Shown here: piece after piece, positions 1 to 7,122 of the stretch
Position numbering within the stretch: the first letter of the stretch is position 1
Layout: each line of letters opens with the position of its first letter
Origin: Prevotellaceae bacterium UBA7028
GTDB taxonomy: Bacteria; Bacteroidota; Bacteroidia; Bacteroidales; Bacteroidaceae
Length of the DNA: 26,009 bases
Reading direction: 5' to 3'
Assembly: GCA_002494215.1 (NCBI GenBank)
Contig: DLBF01000110.1
Location: 2,347-28,355 of the forward strand
Program-made: the position numbers and the translations under genes
The notes under the pieces: generated by a model
What the model was told of the DNA's origin: nothing
Seen by the model: only the letters and a program-made list of their open reading frames with translations
The model's database searches: none

Positions 1-176
1 ACATGTGCCAACTTTTCAGTGCAAAGATACGGATAAGTGAATGCAAAACAAAGAAAAATTTTCTTTTTTTGTCGAACGAGAGTATTTTCGACCGTAGGTC
101 AGAGATACAAATATATACTGAACCGCAAAAATTTTAGGCTGAAAAAGTTGGCACATGTGCCAACTTTTCAGTGCAA
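1..176. repeat. Palindromic direct repeat, two copies flanking a leftward promoter
   Basis: The 24 bases at 1-24 are repeated exactly at 153-176. The right copy is centred on a perfect 18-bp palindrome, GTTGGCACATGTGCCAAC (147-164), whose arms extend imperfectly to 139-171 (CTGAAAA / TTTTCAG). The left copy starts at the centre of the same palindrome, so its other half lies beyond the window. The two centres are about 152 bp apart and enclose the leftward promoter at 22-52. The left copy overlaps that promoter's expected transcription start. It could be an operator pair, a 5' UTR hairpin or a recombination site; the sequence alone does not decide. Confidence 0.8.
22..52 (-). promoter_or_regulatory. 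Bacteroidota-type promoter directing transcription off the left edge
   Basis: On the minus strand there is TTTG (49-52), 19 bp, then TATCTTTG (22-29). This matches the Bacteroidota housekeeping consensus TTTG-N19-21-TAnnTTTG. The start site would be near position 15, so the regulated gene lies left of the window. The module, including the upstream CGAACG/AGTATTTT block (73-88), is closely similar to the promoter region at 6863-6960. Confidence 0.7.
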
Positions 177-218
177 CATCAAAAACAAGCAAAAAAGAAT
201 ACAACCTCCAAACCCATC

Positions 219-284
219 GTATTCAGCGTGCAAACTCCTTGTATTCAGCGTGCAAACGACCCGTATTCAGTGTTCATACTCAAA
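219..284. repeat. Three tandem 22-bp repeats, intergenic
   Basis: Units start at 219, 241 and 263, exactly 22 bp apart. The first two share GTATTCAGCGTGCAAAC and differ in the last five bases; the third is diverged (GTATTCAGTGTTCATAC). They lie between the operon terminator and the leftward promoter. There are no spacers, so this is not a CRISPR array. Function unknown. Confidence 0.85.
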
Positions 285-290
285 GCACAA

Positions 291-320
291 AAAAAAGCGA
301 AGCCAATGGCCTCGCTTTTT
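291..320 (-). terminator. Intrinsic terminator of the surface-protein operon
   Basis: The stem 297-304 / 308-315 with a 3-base loop is flanked by A and T runs on both sides. Read on the minus strand, the single non-Watson-Crick pair (301/311) becomes G-U and the stem is followed by eight U, which favours minus-strand use. It lies about 20 bp beyond the stop of the last operon gene. It may also act in the other direction. Confidence 0.8.
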
Positions 321-341
321 CCATTTCAGGTATTTAACCGT

Positions 342-542
342 TTACCATTCATCGTCCCAGACACCATTGTTTTTGTTCTCCTTGACGAGAGCATCATAAT
401 CGGTGCTGGCTTTCTCTGAAGTTGTATAAACTTCTGGAGCCCCACTTAAAGATATCATCTGCATAGATGAAATCTGCACTGTTAATAGCCTAGGGGCTAA
501 ATAGGGACGCTTCTGAGCAGCTGATTGATATATTTGTTTCAT
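342..542 (-). CDS. Small 66-aa peptide with acidic/Trp C-terminus
   Basis: This is the last gene of the five-gene operon; it starts 1 bp after the stop of the dockerin-protein gene and is followed by a clear terminator, so it is very probably translated. There is no convincing signal peptide. The N-terminus is basic and polar (MKQIYQSAAQKRPYLAPRL), the middle is short and hydrophobic (TVQISSMQMISLSG), and the tail is acidic and ends VWDDEW. From general familiarity, small uncharacterised Bacteroidales proteins with a KxYxxP-like N-terminus and a tryptophan/acidic C-terminus are common, but I cannot name a family. Function unknown; the operon position suggests a role linked to the secreted proteins upstream. 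Confidence 0.7.
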   Translation of the reverse strand: MKQIYQSAAQKRPYLAPRLLTVQISSMQMISLSGAPEVYTTSEKASTDYDALVKENKNNGVWDDEW

Positions 543-543
543 A

Positions 544-1386
544 TCATTGTGAATTTAAATACAGGTTAATAATTGCCACAGCATCTGTGATATCTATCAC
601 GCCATCGTGGTTGACATCTGCCACACCCACGTTGATGCTTTCGTTGTTCCCACTGAGGTAGGCATTGATGACAGCTACAGCATCCGTCACGTCCACACTT
701 CCATCACCATTGGCATCGCCCGTCAGTAATGTCTGAATATCGCCACCTTGTGATTCGGGATCGTCAGGGTTAGTTGGAGTGAATGGCAGTTCGTGGAAAT
801 GAGCTGTGAGGGTCACATCGTGGAAATCGGCCAGATAGTTGAAGTTTTGCACGCTGCTTATCAACTCGTTGCCATTATACCATCCTGTAAACTCATACCA
901 TTGGTCGCAGTTTGTTACATTGACCGCTATGTACTGGTCAGCCTGTACATAAACTCCGCTGGTGCGGTTGAAGGTGCAGATACCTTCTGGGTCAGAAGTT
1001 AGGTATAGACGACTCTTCACGTCCATCGTGGGTTCAGAAGGGTCTATGGGATCCAAGTTGTAATGCGCAACAAAGTCCATCTTACCAGCTACAACGGTAT
1101 AGCTGAAGCTTGCAGGCTGGTCGATAGTCTCACCATTCAAAGTCCAATGGCTAAAGGTATAGCCCACTTTAGCCGATGTGCTTACCGTCACCGTTGTCCC
1201 AGGCGAATAGTTGCCCTTTCCCGCCGTTGTCCCTGCCACGTCGGGGTCGCAGGTTATTGTCAGCGGATAGTAGAATATCGGCACCTGCGGTTCAACGGGA
1301 TTGTCGGGATTGAAATCGCCCTGTGCCAGCATGCTTCTCGCAGAGAGAAGCAGCAGACAACAGAGAATATAATTTAGACTCTTCAT
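544..1386 (-). CDS. Secreted protein with InlB-type repeats and C-terminal dockerin
   Basis: This 280-residue protein has a Sec signal peptide (residues 1-21, ending SMLAQ). Two beta-rich repeats follow at about 38-112 and 125-200, with the pattern of InlB B-repeat / Listeria-Bacteroides repeat domains (GYTFSHW...AHY and YEFTGWYNG...AHF). The C-terminus, about 219-280, is a type I dockerin: two calcium-loop motifs, DANGDGSVDVTD and DVNHDGVIDITD, each followed by a hydrophobic helix (AVAVINAYL, AVAIINLYL). There is no T9SS sorting domain. The start is 2 bp after the upstream LRR-protein gene stop, so the two are cotranscribed. Dockerins bind cohesins; a cohesin-like domain is predicted in the first gene of the same operon. 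The natural ligand is not evident. Confidence 0.85.
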   Translation of the reverse strand: MKSLNYILCCLLLLSARSMLAQGDFNPDNPVEPQVPIFYYPLTITCDPDVAGTTAGKGNYSPGTTVTVSTSAKVGYTFSHWTLNGETIDQPASFSYTVVAGKMDFVAHYNLDPIDPSEPTMDVKSRLYLTSDPEGICTFNRTSGVYVQADQYIAVNVTNCDQWYEFTGWYNGNELISSVQNFNYLADFHDVTLTAHFHELPFTPTNPDDPESQGGDIQTLLTGDANGDGSVDVTDAVAVINAYLSGNNESINVGVADVNHDGVIDITDAVAIINLYLNSQ

Positions 1387-1388
1387 CT

Positions 1389-4300
1389 TTACTTCACACT
1401 TACCTTTGCAGTTACACCATCTACATTAACCACATACACGCCGCTCTTCAACTGGATGAATCCGTTGCCACTATGCTGTGCAGCCTGTGCACCACCTGTG
1501 GTGAATACGCTAATGCTCTTGCCTTCAGCTCCACCGATGGCAATGCCGCCATCCTGCGTGCCGATGCAGACACCTGTCTTTTCCGTCAAGTTATTGATAG
1601 CAGTAGCCTCGCCGCTCTGTCGCAGCAGGAAGCGGTCGTTGAAGGTACCAGCCGTTGTCTCGAAGTCGTATGTACCAACACTAAGGTCGAAGGTAATGCC
1701 CGTCTTGGTATCTACCAGAACCATAGGCATATCCATGCGCGATGCGTTGATGCTTAGCGTGCCAGCCTGCTTCGCTGTGTATCCTAAGCGGATGTCACCC
1801 TGCTGCGGACGTTCGTTGATGGCCATCTTCACACCGTTCTCTATTGAATACAACTGTGCCTTAGCTTCGTTCGAGAGGAACTTCGATGCATCGCAGTCCA
1901 GTTCATAGTCGCGGCTCTTCTGCTCATTCAGGACTACACGTGTCTTGTCTATCTGCTCTTCATCATTTAGGATTTCCAGATTGATAAGGCGTCGTTGTGG
2001 AATAATTCCTGCACGGCGACGTGCCTTGTGACGTTCTGTCTTCTTGGTTTGTCCTTGATTATAACTTTCGCGTCTTTCTGCCTCGAAGTTGATGGCATCC
2101 ACCTCTGTGGGCTTCTGCACAAAGAAGGCCTCGTAGGGCTGCAGGTGACACTCATCGTCGGCAGGACGATAGGCACTGTACGTGCCGTTACTGTTATACA
2201 CCGTGATGGGGGCATCGAAATCATCCGCAAGGAAATCATAGAAGCTGGAGTAAGGGTTACCCACCAAGTTCCAGCTAGCATTGGCTGCATTGGCTGCTGC
2301 GTGAGCCACCAATGTCTTCGGGCGGTCGCCACCAAACTTGGGATTGCTGAACTCAACAATCAGGTTACCCGTGTGGCTTGTCTGGAAAGCATAACCCTGC
2401 CCAGCAGTCAGCGTGGAGCTTGTCACAGCTTTCCAACCACCACTGCCATTAGCGGCACGTTCTGCACCATCGTACCAGCGCCAAGCATACTGACCGGGAT
2501 AAGTGCAATTGGCAATCGTTACGTCGTAGGGGAAGCAGAAGAAGTACCAGCGGCCAGCCTTCACGTTAATCTTCACACGCAGGGTGTTCACACGCAGGTT
2601 ACCTTCGTTTTCTCCGTCATCTTCGCCAATCAGAGATCCACCTTTTCCTTCGCCGTCAAGCATTTGATCTACTTCATCGAACGGCTGAGGCTCACTGCCT
2701 TCTACGGTAAACGAGCCTTGTGTGTTTATTTCACCATCTACATGCTCACCATTGCTCATATCTGGAATACGCTGGTCGCCATCAGCCCAAGTGATGTCGC
2801 TGTTGGTCGGTACTTTCTCGTAATCATCAGGAGACAATGTACTCTTGTTCACATTCAGGAACTGGCTCCAGTTCGTGTCGTAGTAATAGTTATTGTAAAG
2901 GAATTCAGGAACATACAGTTGCTGGTGTGTGTAGTCATTGAAAGTATTTGTACCAATGCTGATGATGTCGGGCATATAAGCATAGATGGTTTTCAAGTTT
3001 GAGCAACTTCTGAAAGCATCGTCTCCAATAGAGGTCAAATAAGGTGGCAGATGCATTTCGGTGAAAGCACTACAATTGTTAAATGCTCCACTTCCTATTA
3101 CCTTGAGATTGGCAGGAAGATGGATATCCTTTAAACTATAACATAATGTGAAAGCGGATGAACCAATTGATGTTACAGATTCTGGGATAGTTATAGAAGT
3201 AAGTTTGACGCAGTTATAAAAAGCACAGCTGGGAACAGATTTAATGCCATCTGGCAACGTCATTGTTTTTAGTTCCCCACACCCATAAAATGCGTAATTT
3301 TCCAATTCTGTGATGTTCTTTGGGAACTTGAACAATAAGATTTTTTGGGGGACAAAATAACCTGTTATGACGTTATTCTTTGTTTTATATGAGTCGTAAT
3401 AAGCATACGAACTGGCTACTACGTTGGCATCGGAAAGGTCTAAGTCTATCAGGTTATTCATCTTATTGCGGAACACCATCACGTCATAGCTGTTGAAAGT
3501 TCCTTTCACTTTCAAGTGCAAGACATTCTTCAACAAATCTTCACCTATTGCTTCTGCCACAGCAGATGATGATTCGCTGGCCGTTACATCCACAGTTTTC
3601 TCAATATGGTCAGCATCAACAATCACGTTGCCGATTGCAGACCATGCTTCACGGTAAGCATCTACCCCATTATGTGGTACCACTAATCTGACATATTCAC
3701 TTAACCCACTTTGTGTACAGGGCGTAGAGGAGTTGAATGTGACCACCATATAATGACTACCAAAAGTACAATTCCCAATCGATTCAACACTTGACGGGAC
3801 AGTAATGGAAATCAGTTTGTAGCAACCATCGAATACGGAATTTCCGATTGACGTGACGCCATCGCCGAAGGTAAAGGAGGTTAGGTTGGAGCAATAACCG
3901 AACGCACAATCCCCGATAGATACGACACCATCGGGAATAGTGATAGAGGTCAGACTGTGGCATGCATAAAAAGCATAGTTTCCTATTGACGCGACTTCAT
4001 TGGGGATGTTGATAGAGGTCAAGCTGGAGCAACCTCTGAACGCATAATGTCCAATTGATGTGACGCCGTCGGGGATGTTGATGGAGGTCAGATTGGAGCA
4101 ACCTCTGAACGCATATTGTCCAATTGATGTGACGCCGTCGGGGATGTTGATGGAAGTCAGACTGGTGCAGCCATCGAACGCATCTTGTCCAATTGATGTG
4201 ACGCCGTCGGGGATGCTGATGGAAGTCAGACTGGTGCAGCCATTGAACGCATATTGTCCAATTGATGTGACGCCGTCGGGGATGCTGATGGAAGTCAGAC

Positions 4301-4577
4301 TGGTGCAGCCATTGAACGCATATTGTTCAATAGACGTGACATTGTATGGTGTTTCTCCAACATAGACTATAGAGGGAATCGTGAGGTCTGCAGGGATAGT
4401 TCCAGAAATAGAGGGAAGATAACTAGGAGAGCTATACCCTCTATTAGTTATTGTTGCATTACTTCCATATGGGGTGAAATACCACTCCGTTCCATTGGCA
4501 TCAGTCCATGTGTATGCTGATGCTGTGATGCTGGTCAACAACGCCAGCAAAGTGAGTATAAAATGTTTAAGTTTCAT
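1389..4577 (-). CDS. BspA-like leucine-rich-repeat surface protein with T9SS-like C-terminus
   Basis: I chose the Met at 4577 because it begins a clean signal peptide (MKLKHFILTLLALLTSITASA); an in-frame Met at 4616 would overlap the upstream gene and bury the signal. The mature protein (about 1,040 residues) has an N-terminal block of 23-residue LRR_5/BspA repeats (pattern LTSISIPDGVTSIGQYAF-GC), a non-repeat spacer, a second shorter LRR block, and a C-terminal beta-rich region. The end (ISVFTTGG...GVYVVNVDGVTAKVSVK) resembles a type IX secretion sorting domain. BspA proteins of oral Bacteroidetes bind host matrix proteins or other bacteria; ligand binding here is inferred. DNA at about 4020-4325 consists of nearly identical 69-bp units, a sign of recent expansion. 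Confidence 0.88.
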   Translation of the reverse strand: MKLKHFILTLLALLTSITASAYTWTDANGTEWYFTPYGSNATITNRGYSSPSYLPSISGTIPADLTIPSIVYVGETPYNVTSIEQYAFNGCTSLTSISIPDGVTSIGQYAFNGCTSLTSISIPDGVTSIGQDAFDGCTSLTSINIPDGVTSIGQYAFRGCSNLTSINIPDGVTSIGHYAFRGCSSLTSINIPNEVASIGNYAFYACHSLTSITIPDGVVSIGDCAFGYCSNLTSFTFGDGVTSIGNSVFDGCYKLISITVPSSVESIGNCTFGSHYMVVTFNSSTPCTQSGLSEYVRLVVPHNGVDAYREAWSAIGNVIVDADHIEKTVDVTASESSSAVAEAIGEDLLKNVLHLKVKGTFNSYDVMVFRNKMNNLIDLDLSDANVVASSYAYYDSYKTKNNVITGYFVPQKILLFKFPKNITELENYAFYGCGELKTMTLPDGIKSVPSCAFYNCVKLTSITIPESVTSIGSSAFTLCYSLKDIHLPANLKVIGSGAFNNCSAFTEMHLPPYLTSIGDDAFRSCSNLKTIYAYMPDIISIGTNTFNDYTHQQLYVPEFLYNNYYYDTNWSQFLNVNKSTLSPDDYEKVPTNSDITWADGDQRIPDMSNGEHVDGEINTQGSFTVEGSEPQPFDEVDQMLDGEGKGGSLIGEDDGENEGNLRVNTLRVKINVKAGRWYFFCFPYDVTIANCTYPGQYAWRWYDGAERAANGSGGWKAVTSSTLTAGQGYAFQTSHTGNLIVEFSNPKFGGDRPKTLVAHAAANAANASWNLVGNPYSSFYDFLADDFDAPITVYNSNGTYSAYRPADDECHLQPYEAFFVQKPTEVDAINFEAERRESYNQGQTKKTERHKARRRAGIIPQRRLINLEILNDEEQIDKTRVVLNEQKSRDYELDCDASKFLSNEAKAQLYSIENGVKMAINERPQQGDIRLGYTAKQAGTLSINASRMDMPMVLVDTKTGITFDLSVGTYDFETTAGTFNDRFLLRQSGEATAINNLTEKTGVCIGTQDGGIAIGGAEGKSISVFTTGGAQAAQHSGNGFIQLKSGVYVVNVDGVTAKVSVK

Positions 4578-4599
4578 AATAATATATACGGTTAAGTTA

Positions 4600-5313
4600 T
4601 TATTTGTAGTCTTCATCCATAACAGAATGGATGAGCCCTATAAGATTTCTCGCAGTAATGTCATGCGTATCACAAATAATCTTATGGCTATATTCAGGAA
4701 GAGGGCCAGTTAGTTTGTCTTCTCGTTCCCTTCTTATCCAATGCTCACATTTCCAATCGTTATAAGTGGCATCCAGATAGTAGCGTTGTGCTTGAATAGC
4801 CCCATTGTTGAAGTTTGCAGGACTGACACAAATGGTAGGACGCTCTTTTAGCCATGAGACTTTATCAGCTTCTGGGAGTTTTAGCAATAGCGTAAACTTT
4901 GTTCCGTCATACACATAAATTCGTTTACCCTTACGAGAAAGATATTGATAGAAGAATTCCATGTTATTCTCAACAATAAGCCAGTTATCTCCATCGGTTG
5001 CAAGATAAATCATAGCATGCTTCCCATCATCTTCTCTCTGATACGGAATAAGAATCATGAAGTCAATATATCTATTATTTCTCCAAAAAGCCTTTTCAAA
5101 TTCCTTTACGATATTAGGGTTAAGAGTTTTACCGCCGCTTAACAGCAAAACCGCCAAATGTTGGAGAGTACTGCTTTTTCCTTGACTTGATTTGCCAAAA
5201 AGTACGATATCAGCCATTCTGTCCTTTTCGTCCATAATGGGACGTCTTCGCAGTATTTCGGATGTCGGTGGCGTGTCATTTGGCTTCCGATGTCTTCCCT
5301 CGTTTGTTTCCAT
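4600..5313 (-). CDS. Uncharacterised P-loop (Walker A) protein
   Basis: This 237-residue protein lacks a signal peptide or membrane segment and should be cytoplasmic. It carries a Walker A motif, GKSSQGKSST, after a hydrophobic strand (ADIVLF), followed by a helix (LQHLAVLLL), as in kinases and other P-loop NTPases. No clear Walker B was seen. The rest contains many Trp, Tyr and charged residues (NDWKCEHWIRRERED). Met at residue 33, just before the P-loop strand, is an alternative start that would remove a low-complexity basic N-terminus. It lies 30 bp after the first operon gene and 22 bp before the LRR gene. I do not recognise the family. It is the only cytoplasmic-looking member of an operon of secreted proteins. 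Confidence 0.75.
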   Translation of the reverse strand: METNEGRHRKPNDTPPTSEILRRRPIMDEKDRMADIVLFGKSSQGKSSTLQHLAVLLLSGGKTLNPNIVKEFEKAFWRNNRYIDFMILIPYQREDDGKHAMIYLATDGDNWLIVENNMEFFYQYLSRKGKRIYVYDGTKFTLLLKLPEADKVSWLKERPTICVSPANFNNGAIQAQRYYLDATYNDWKCEHWIRREREDKLTGPLPEYSHKIICDTHDITARNLIGLIHSVMDEDYK

Positions 5314-5343
5314 AGAGCTGTGTTTAGTATGTTTAGTGCCTCT

Positions 5344-6498
5344 TTACTTCACGACCACCTTACGCATACCTTTTATATAAATGCCACGCTGGGGTGAAGA
5401 GACTTTTCGACCAGAAAGGTCGTATGTATTGAACATTGAACTTTGTTCATTGAACATTTCTTCTAAGCCAGTGGTATTGTCGAAATCGAAGCAGAAGGCT
5501 TTGACCTCGCTGCTAGAAGAAGGTGTGAGGTAACAACGGCCCGCAGGGAGGCTGAAGTTAACGCCTTCGGCATCGTAGAACATTGGACCTGTTCCTTTGT
5601 TCTGCAAGATATAGCCAGTATTGACTGTCGCTCCTGTGAGGAGGCCAGTGAGATAACCATCAGTAAAAATGTCTGTTACGTTGCTATCATCTAATAGCTC
5701 TGCTGTGCCGTTTAGGTTCCCACTATAGCCATTCTCGGCATAGACGATATAGGGTGTGCAGGCCTCAAGGCTTGCAGCTGGTGTCAAAGTTAGCTGGTCA
5801 TTCACAACCGCGTTGCATGAATAGGCTTTCAGGCCACTTGGCAATTCTGTGTCGAACGGCAGAATAAGAGTTCCAACCTTATTAGCTGCCGAGATGTTAA
5901 CAGGTAATGTACGGGAAGTTGGAATACCTGTAGTGAAAGGGCGGCAAGCGAAGTCGGCGGGAACGTACTTCACAGCTGCCGAAGTTGTCAGGTTCAGACC
6001 TGATAGTTTAACGATTGGCTTGGGGGAGAAGCTGGAAGCAAGCGCATCGTTGTCCAAAGTAACATAAACACGGAAAAGTTTACCTGAGGCCTTTGTGAAA
6101 TCCTCGCTGATATTAGAATTACATGCTACACGTAGTTGGTTTGCCGTGGGTTGACTGCAACTCAGCGTATGGGAATATGTTGTAACATCCTTATAATCCT
6201 CTAATTCATCATCCCACACAGGAGTTACGGTTGCAGGATATACAGCTGCAGAAGTCTTGAGCATCTGCACTTTGGGTTTTGAATAGGCATCCAAAGCAAC
6301 ACTGACTCCTGATGGCAAGAATAAATCCAGATTATAAGCTGAGTAAATACGTGAACCATCAATCCCCACATCGAAATATGTTCCAGAGGGATTGGAAGCT
6401 AAGTCACCCACCGTAAACGTGTCATCTGTCGGAGTTTGTGCTTCTGCTGTTATTGGCAACATCGCACACATCATAAATAGAAGTAGAATCTTTTTCAT
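5344..6498 (-). CDS. Secreted protein, cohesin-like N-terminal half, T9SS-like sorting signal
   Basis: First gene of the leftward operon, 384 residues. It has a signal peptide (residues 1-20, ending ITAEA). Residues about 26-175 follow the pattern of cohesin / carbohydrate-binding beta-sandwiches: an AYNLDLFLPSGVSV strand, a middle RVACNSN segment, and GKLFRVYVTL followed by VKLSGLNLTTS. This is a fold guess from pattern, not a database match. Residues about 190-330 are another beta-rich region. The end, YDLSGRKVSSPQRGIYIKG and a VVVK tail, matches the short T9SS type A sorting signals of Prevotella and Porphyromonas, so surface export is likely. A heptamer repeat (5428-5460) encodes the segment joining the body to the sorting signal. 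Confidence 0.8.
   Translation of the reverse strand: MKKILLLFMMCAMLPITAEAQTPTDDTFTVGDLASNPSGTYFDVGIDGSRIYSAYNLDLFLPSGVSVALDAYSKPKVQMLKTSAAVYPATVTPVWDDELEDYKDVTTYSHTLSCSQPTANQLRVACNSNISEDFTKASGKLFRVYVTLDNDALASSFSPKPIVKLSGLNLTTSAAVKYVPADFACRPFTTGIPTSRTLPVNISAANKVGTLILPFDTELPSGLKAYSCNAVVNDQLTLTPAASLEACTPYIVYAENGYSGNLNGTAELLDDSNVTDIFTDGYLTGLLTGATVNTGYILQNKGTGPMFYDAEGVNFSLPAGRCYLTPSSSSEVKAFCFDFDNTTGLEEMFNEQSSMFNTYDLSGRKVSSPQRGIYIKGMRKVVVK
5428..5460. repeat. Heptanucleotide repeat inside coding sequence
   Basis: ATTGAAC occurs at 5428-5434, 5435-5441 and 5449-5455 with one diverged unit (TTTGTTC, 5442-5448) between, keeping a strict 7-bp period. It lies in the 3' end of the secreted-protein gene. 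Eighteen bases (5427-5444) recur exactly in the rlpA upstream region (16012-16029). Confidence 0.85.
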
Positions 6499-6864
6499 GA
6501 TTTATAGTTTAGCTAGTTAATAATTCTCATGGTAGCCCAGTCCCTCAGCAGACCTATATATACGTATGAAGCGTGGAACTGTATCCACTTCTCTGTTCTG
6601 GGGTCCTGAGAAAACCTTGCTAAGGAGAAATGACTATAGTCCACGCTTACGCATGGAAGCCATCATGTTCTCTTCTTGCTTAGCTTGAAATTTCTCAGGT
6701 TTCAGAACACAAGACGAGCATAACGCTTCGTTTATTTTCCGATAAGATTAATGCTGACCGCTGCCAGCTGCCCCCTATTTTCAGACCTTAGGCGTTAGAC
6801 ATTAGACTTTAGCCAACGCTAACAACAACCTATAATCAGGCCATAGTGAAGAGGCTTCACGTTG
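6499..6864 (-). promoter_or_regulatory. Long 5' leader of the surface-protein operon
   Basis: If transcription starts about 7 bp after the promoter's -7 box, the leader is about 360 nt. It begins with a small hairpin (GTGAAG / CTTCAC), contains a heptamer repeat (TTAGAC units at 6795-6815), and includes the rod-shaped foldable element at 6566-6731. No open reading frame of note is present. A leader this long suggests RNA-level regulation or an embedded RNA gene. Confidence 0.5.
6566..6731. ncRNA. Candidate structured RNA, rod-shaped with central bubble
   Basis: These segments pair in nested order: 6566-6574 with 6723-6731; 6594-6600 with 6703-6709; 6605-6613 with 6691-6699; 6619-6624 with 6679-6684; 6625-6633 with 6663-6672 (one bulge). 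Large unpaired strands at 6575-6593 and 6710-6722 form a bubble between the closing stem and the long upper stem. The 166-nt size and layout resemble 6S RNA, but no family match could be made. Four non-Watson-Crick positions (6567/6730 and 6601-6603/6700-6702) are G-U on the plus strand and A/C on the minus strand, which favours a plus transcript. Against that, the element lies in the minus-strand operon leader. An alternative perfect 9-bp stem, 6569-6577 with 6640-6648, competes with the closing stem. Confidence 0.4.
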
Positions 6865-6895
6865 CAAAAATACGATTTAGTGAGAGAAGAACAAA
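6865..6895 (-). promoter_or_regulatory. Promoter of the five-gene surface-protein operon
   Basis: On the minus strand TTTG (6892-6895), 19 bp, TATTTTTG (6865-6872): a perfect Bacteroidota consensus. Upstream (6919-6958) lies CGAACG followed by an inverted repeat AGTATTTT / AAAATACT. The same arrangement is found at the leftward promoter at 22-52, which suggests common regulation. Confidence 0.75.
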
Positions 6896-7021
6896 ATAAT
6901 TTGAATATTTTTTTATTCCGAACGTTAGTATTTTAGAGACGCAGGTATCAAAAATACTGAATTATCCAATTCACACAAAGAAAAAGGCGGAATTATTTAT
7001 AGCGCCCCATAAAAGCAAATA

Positions 7022-7043
7022 GCAATACGGCGTTTCTCTAATA
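7022..7043. repeat. Solitary copy of the 22-bp repeat found at 15337-15424
   Basis: Nineteen of 22 bases match the third unit of the array at 15337-15424 (GCAATACGGCG versus GCAATACGCCG at the start). The surrounding 6961-7122 contains no gene or other clear signal. Confidence 0.5.
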
Positions 7044-7122
7044 AATATACGACCTGCGAATGAAGGCTGATGGCGGATGGAAGATGTGAATCGAAATTAT
7101 TGGATTTTCGCAAAAACAGGTA

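Noticed and set aside
219..284. Possible CRISPR array
   Set aside because: Units are contiguous at 22 bp with no unique spacers, and no cas gene is present. The same applies to 15337-15424.
1995..3002. 335-codon plus-strand frame inside the BspA-like gene
   Set aside because: It is a shadow of the opposite-strand coding sequence and has no recognisable domain.
4578..4616. Upstream start for the BspA-like protein
   Set aside because: It overlaps the P-loop gene and puts 13 extra residues before a good signal peptide; the Met at 4577 is more plausible.
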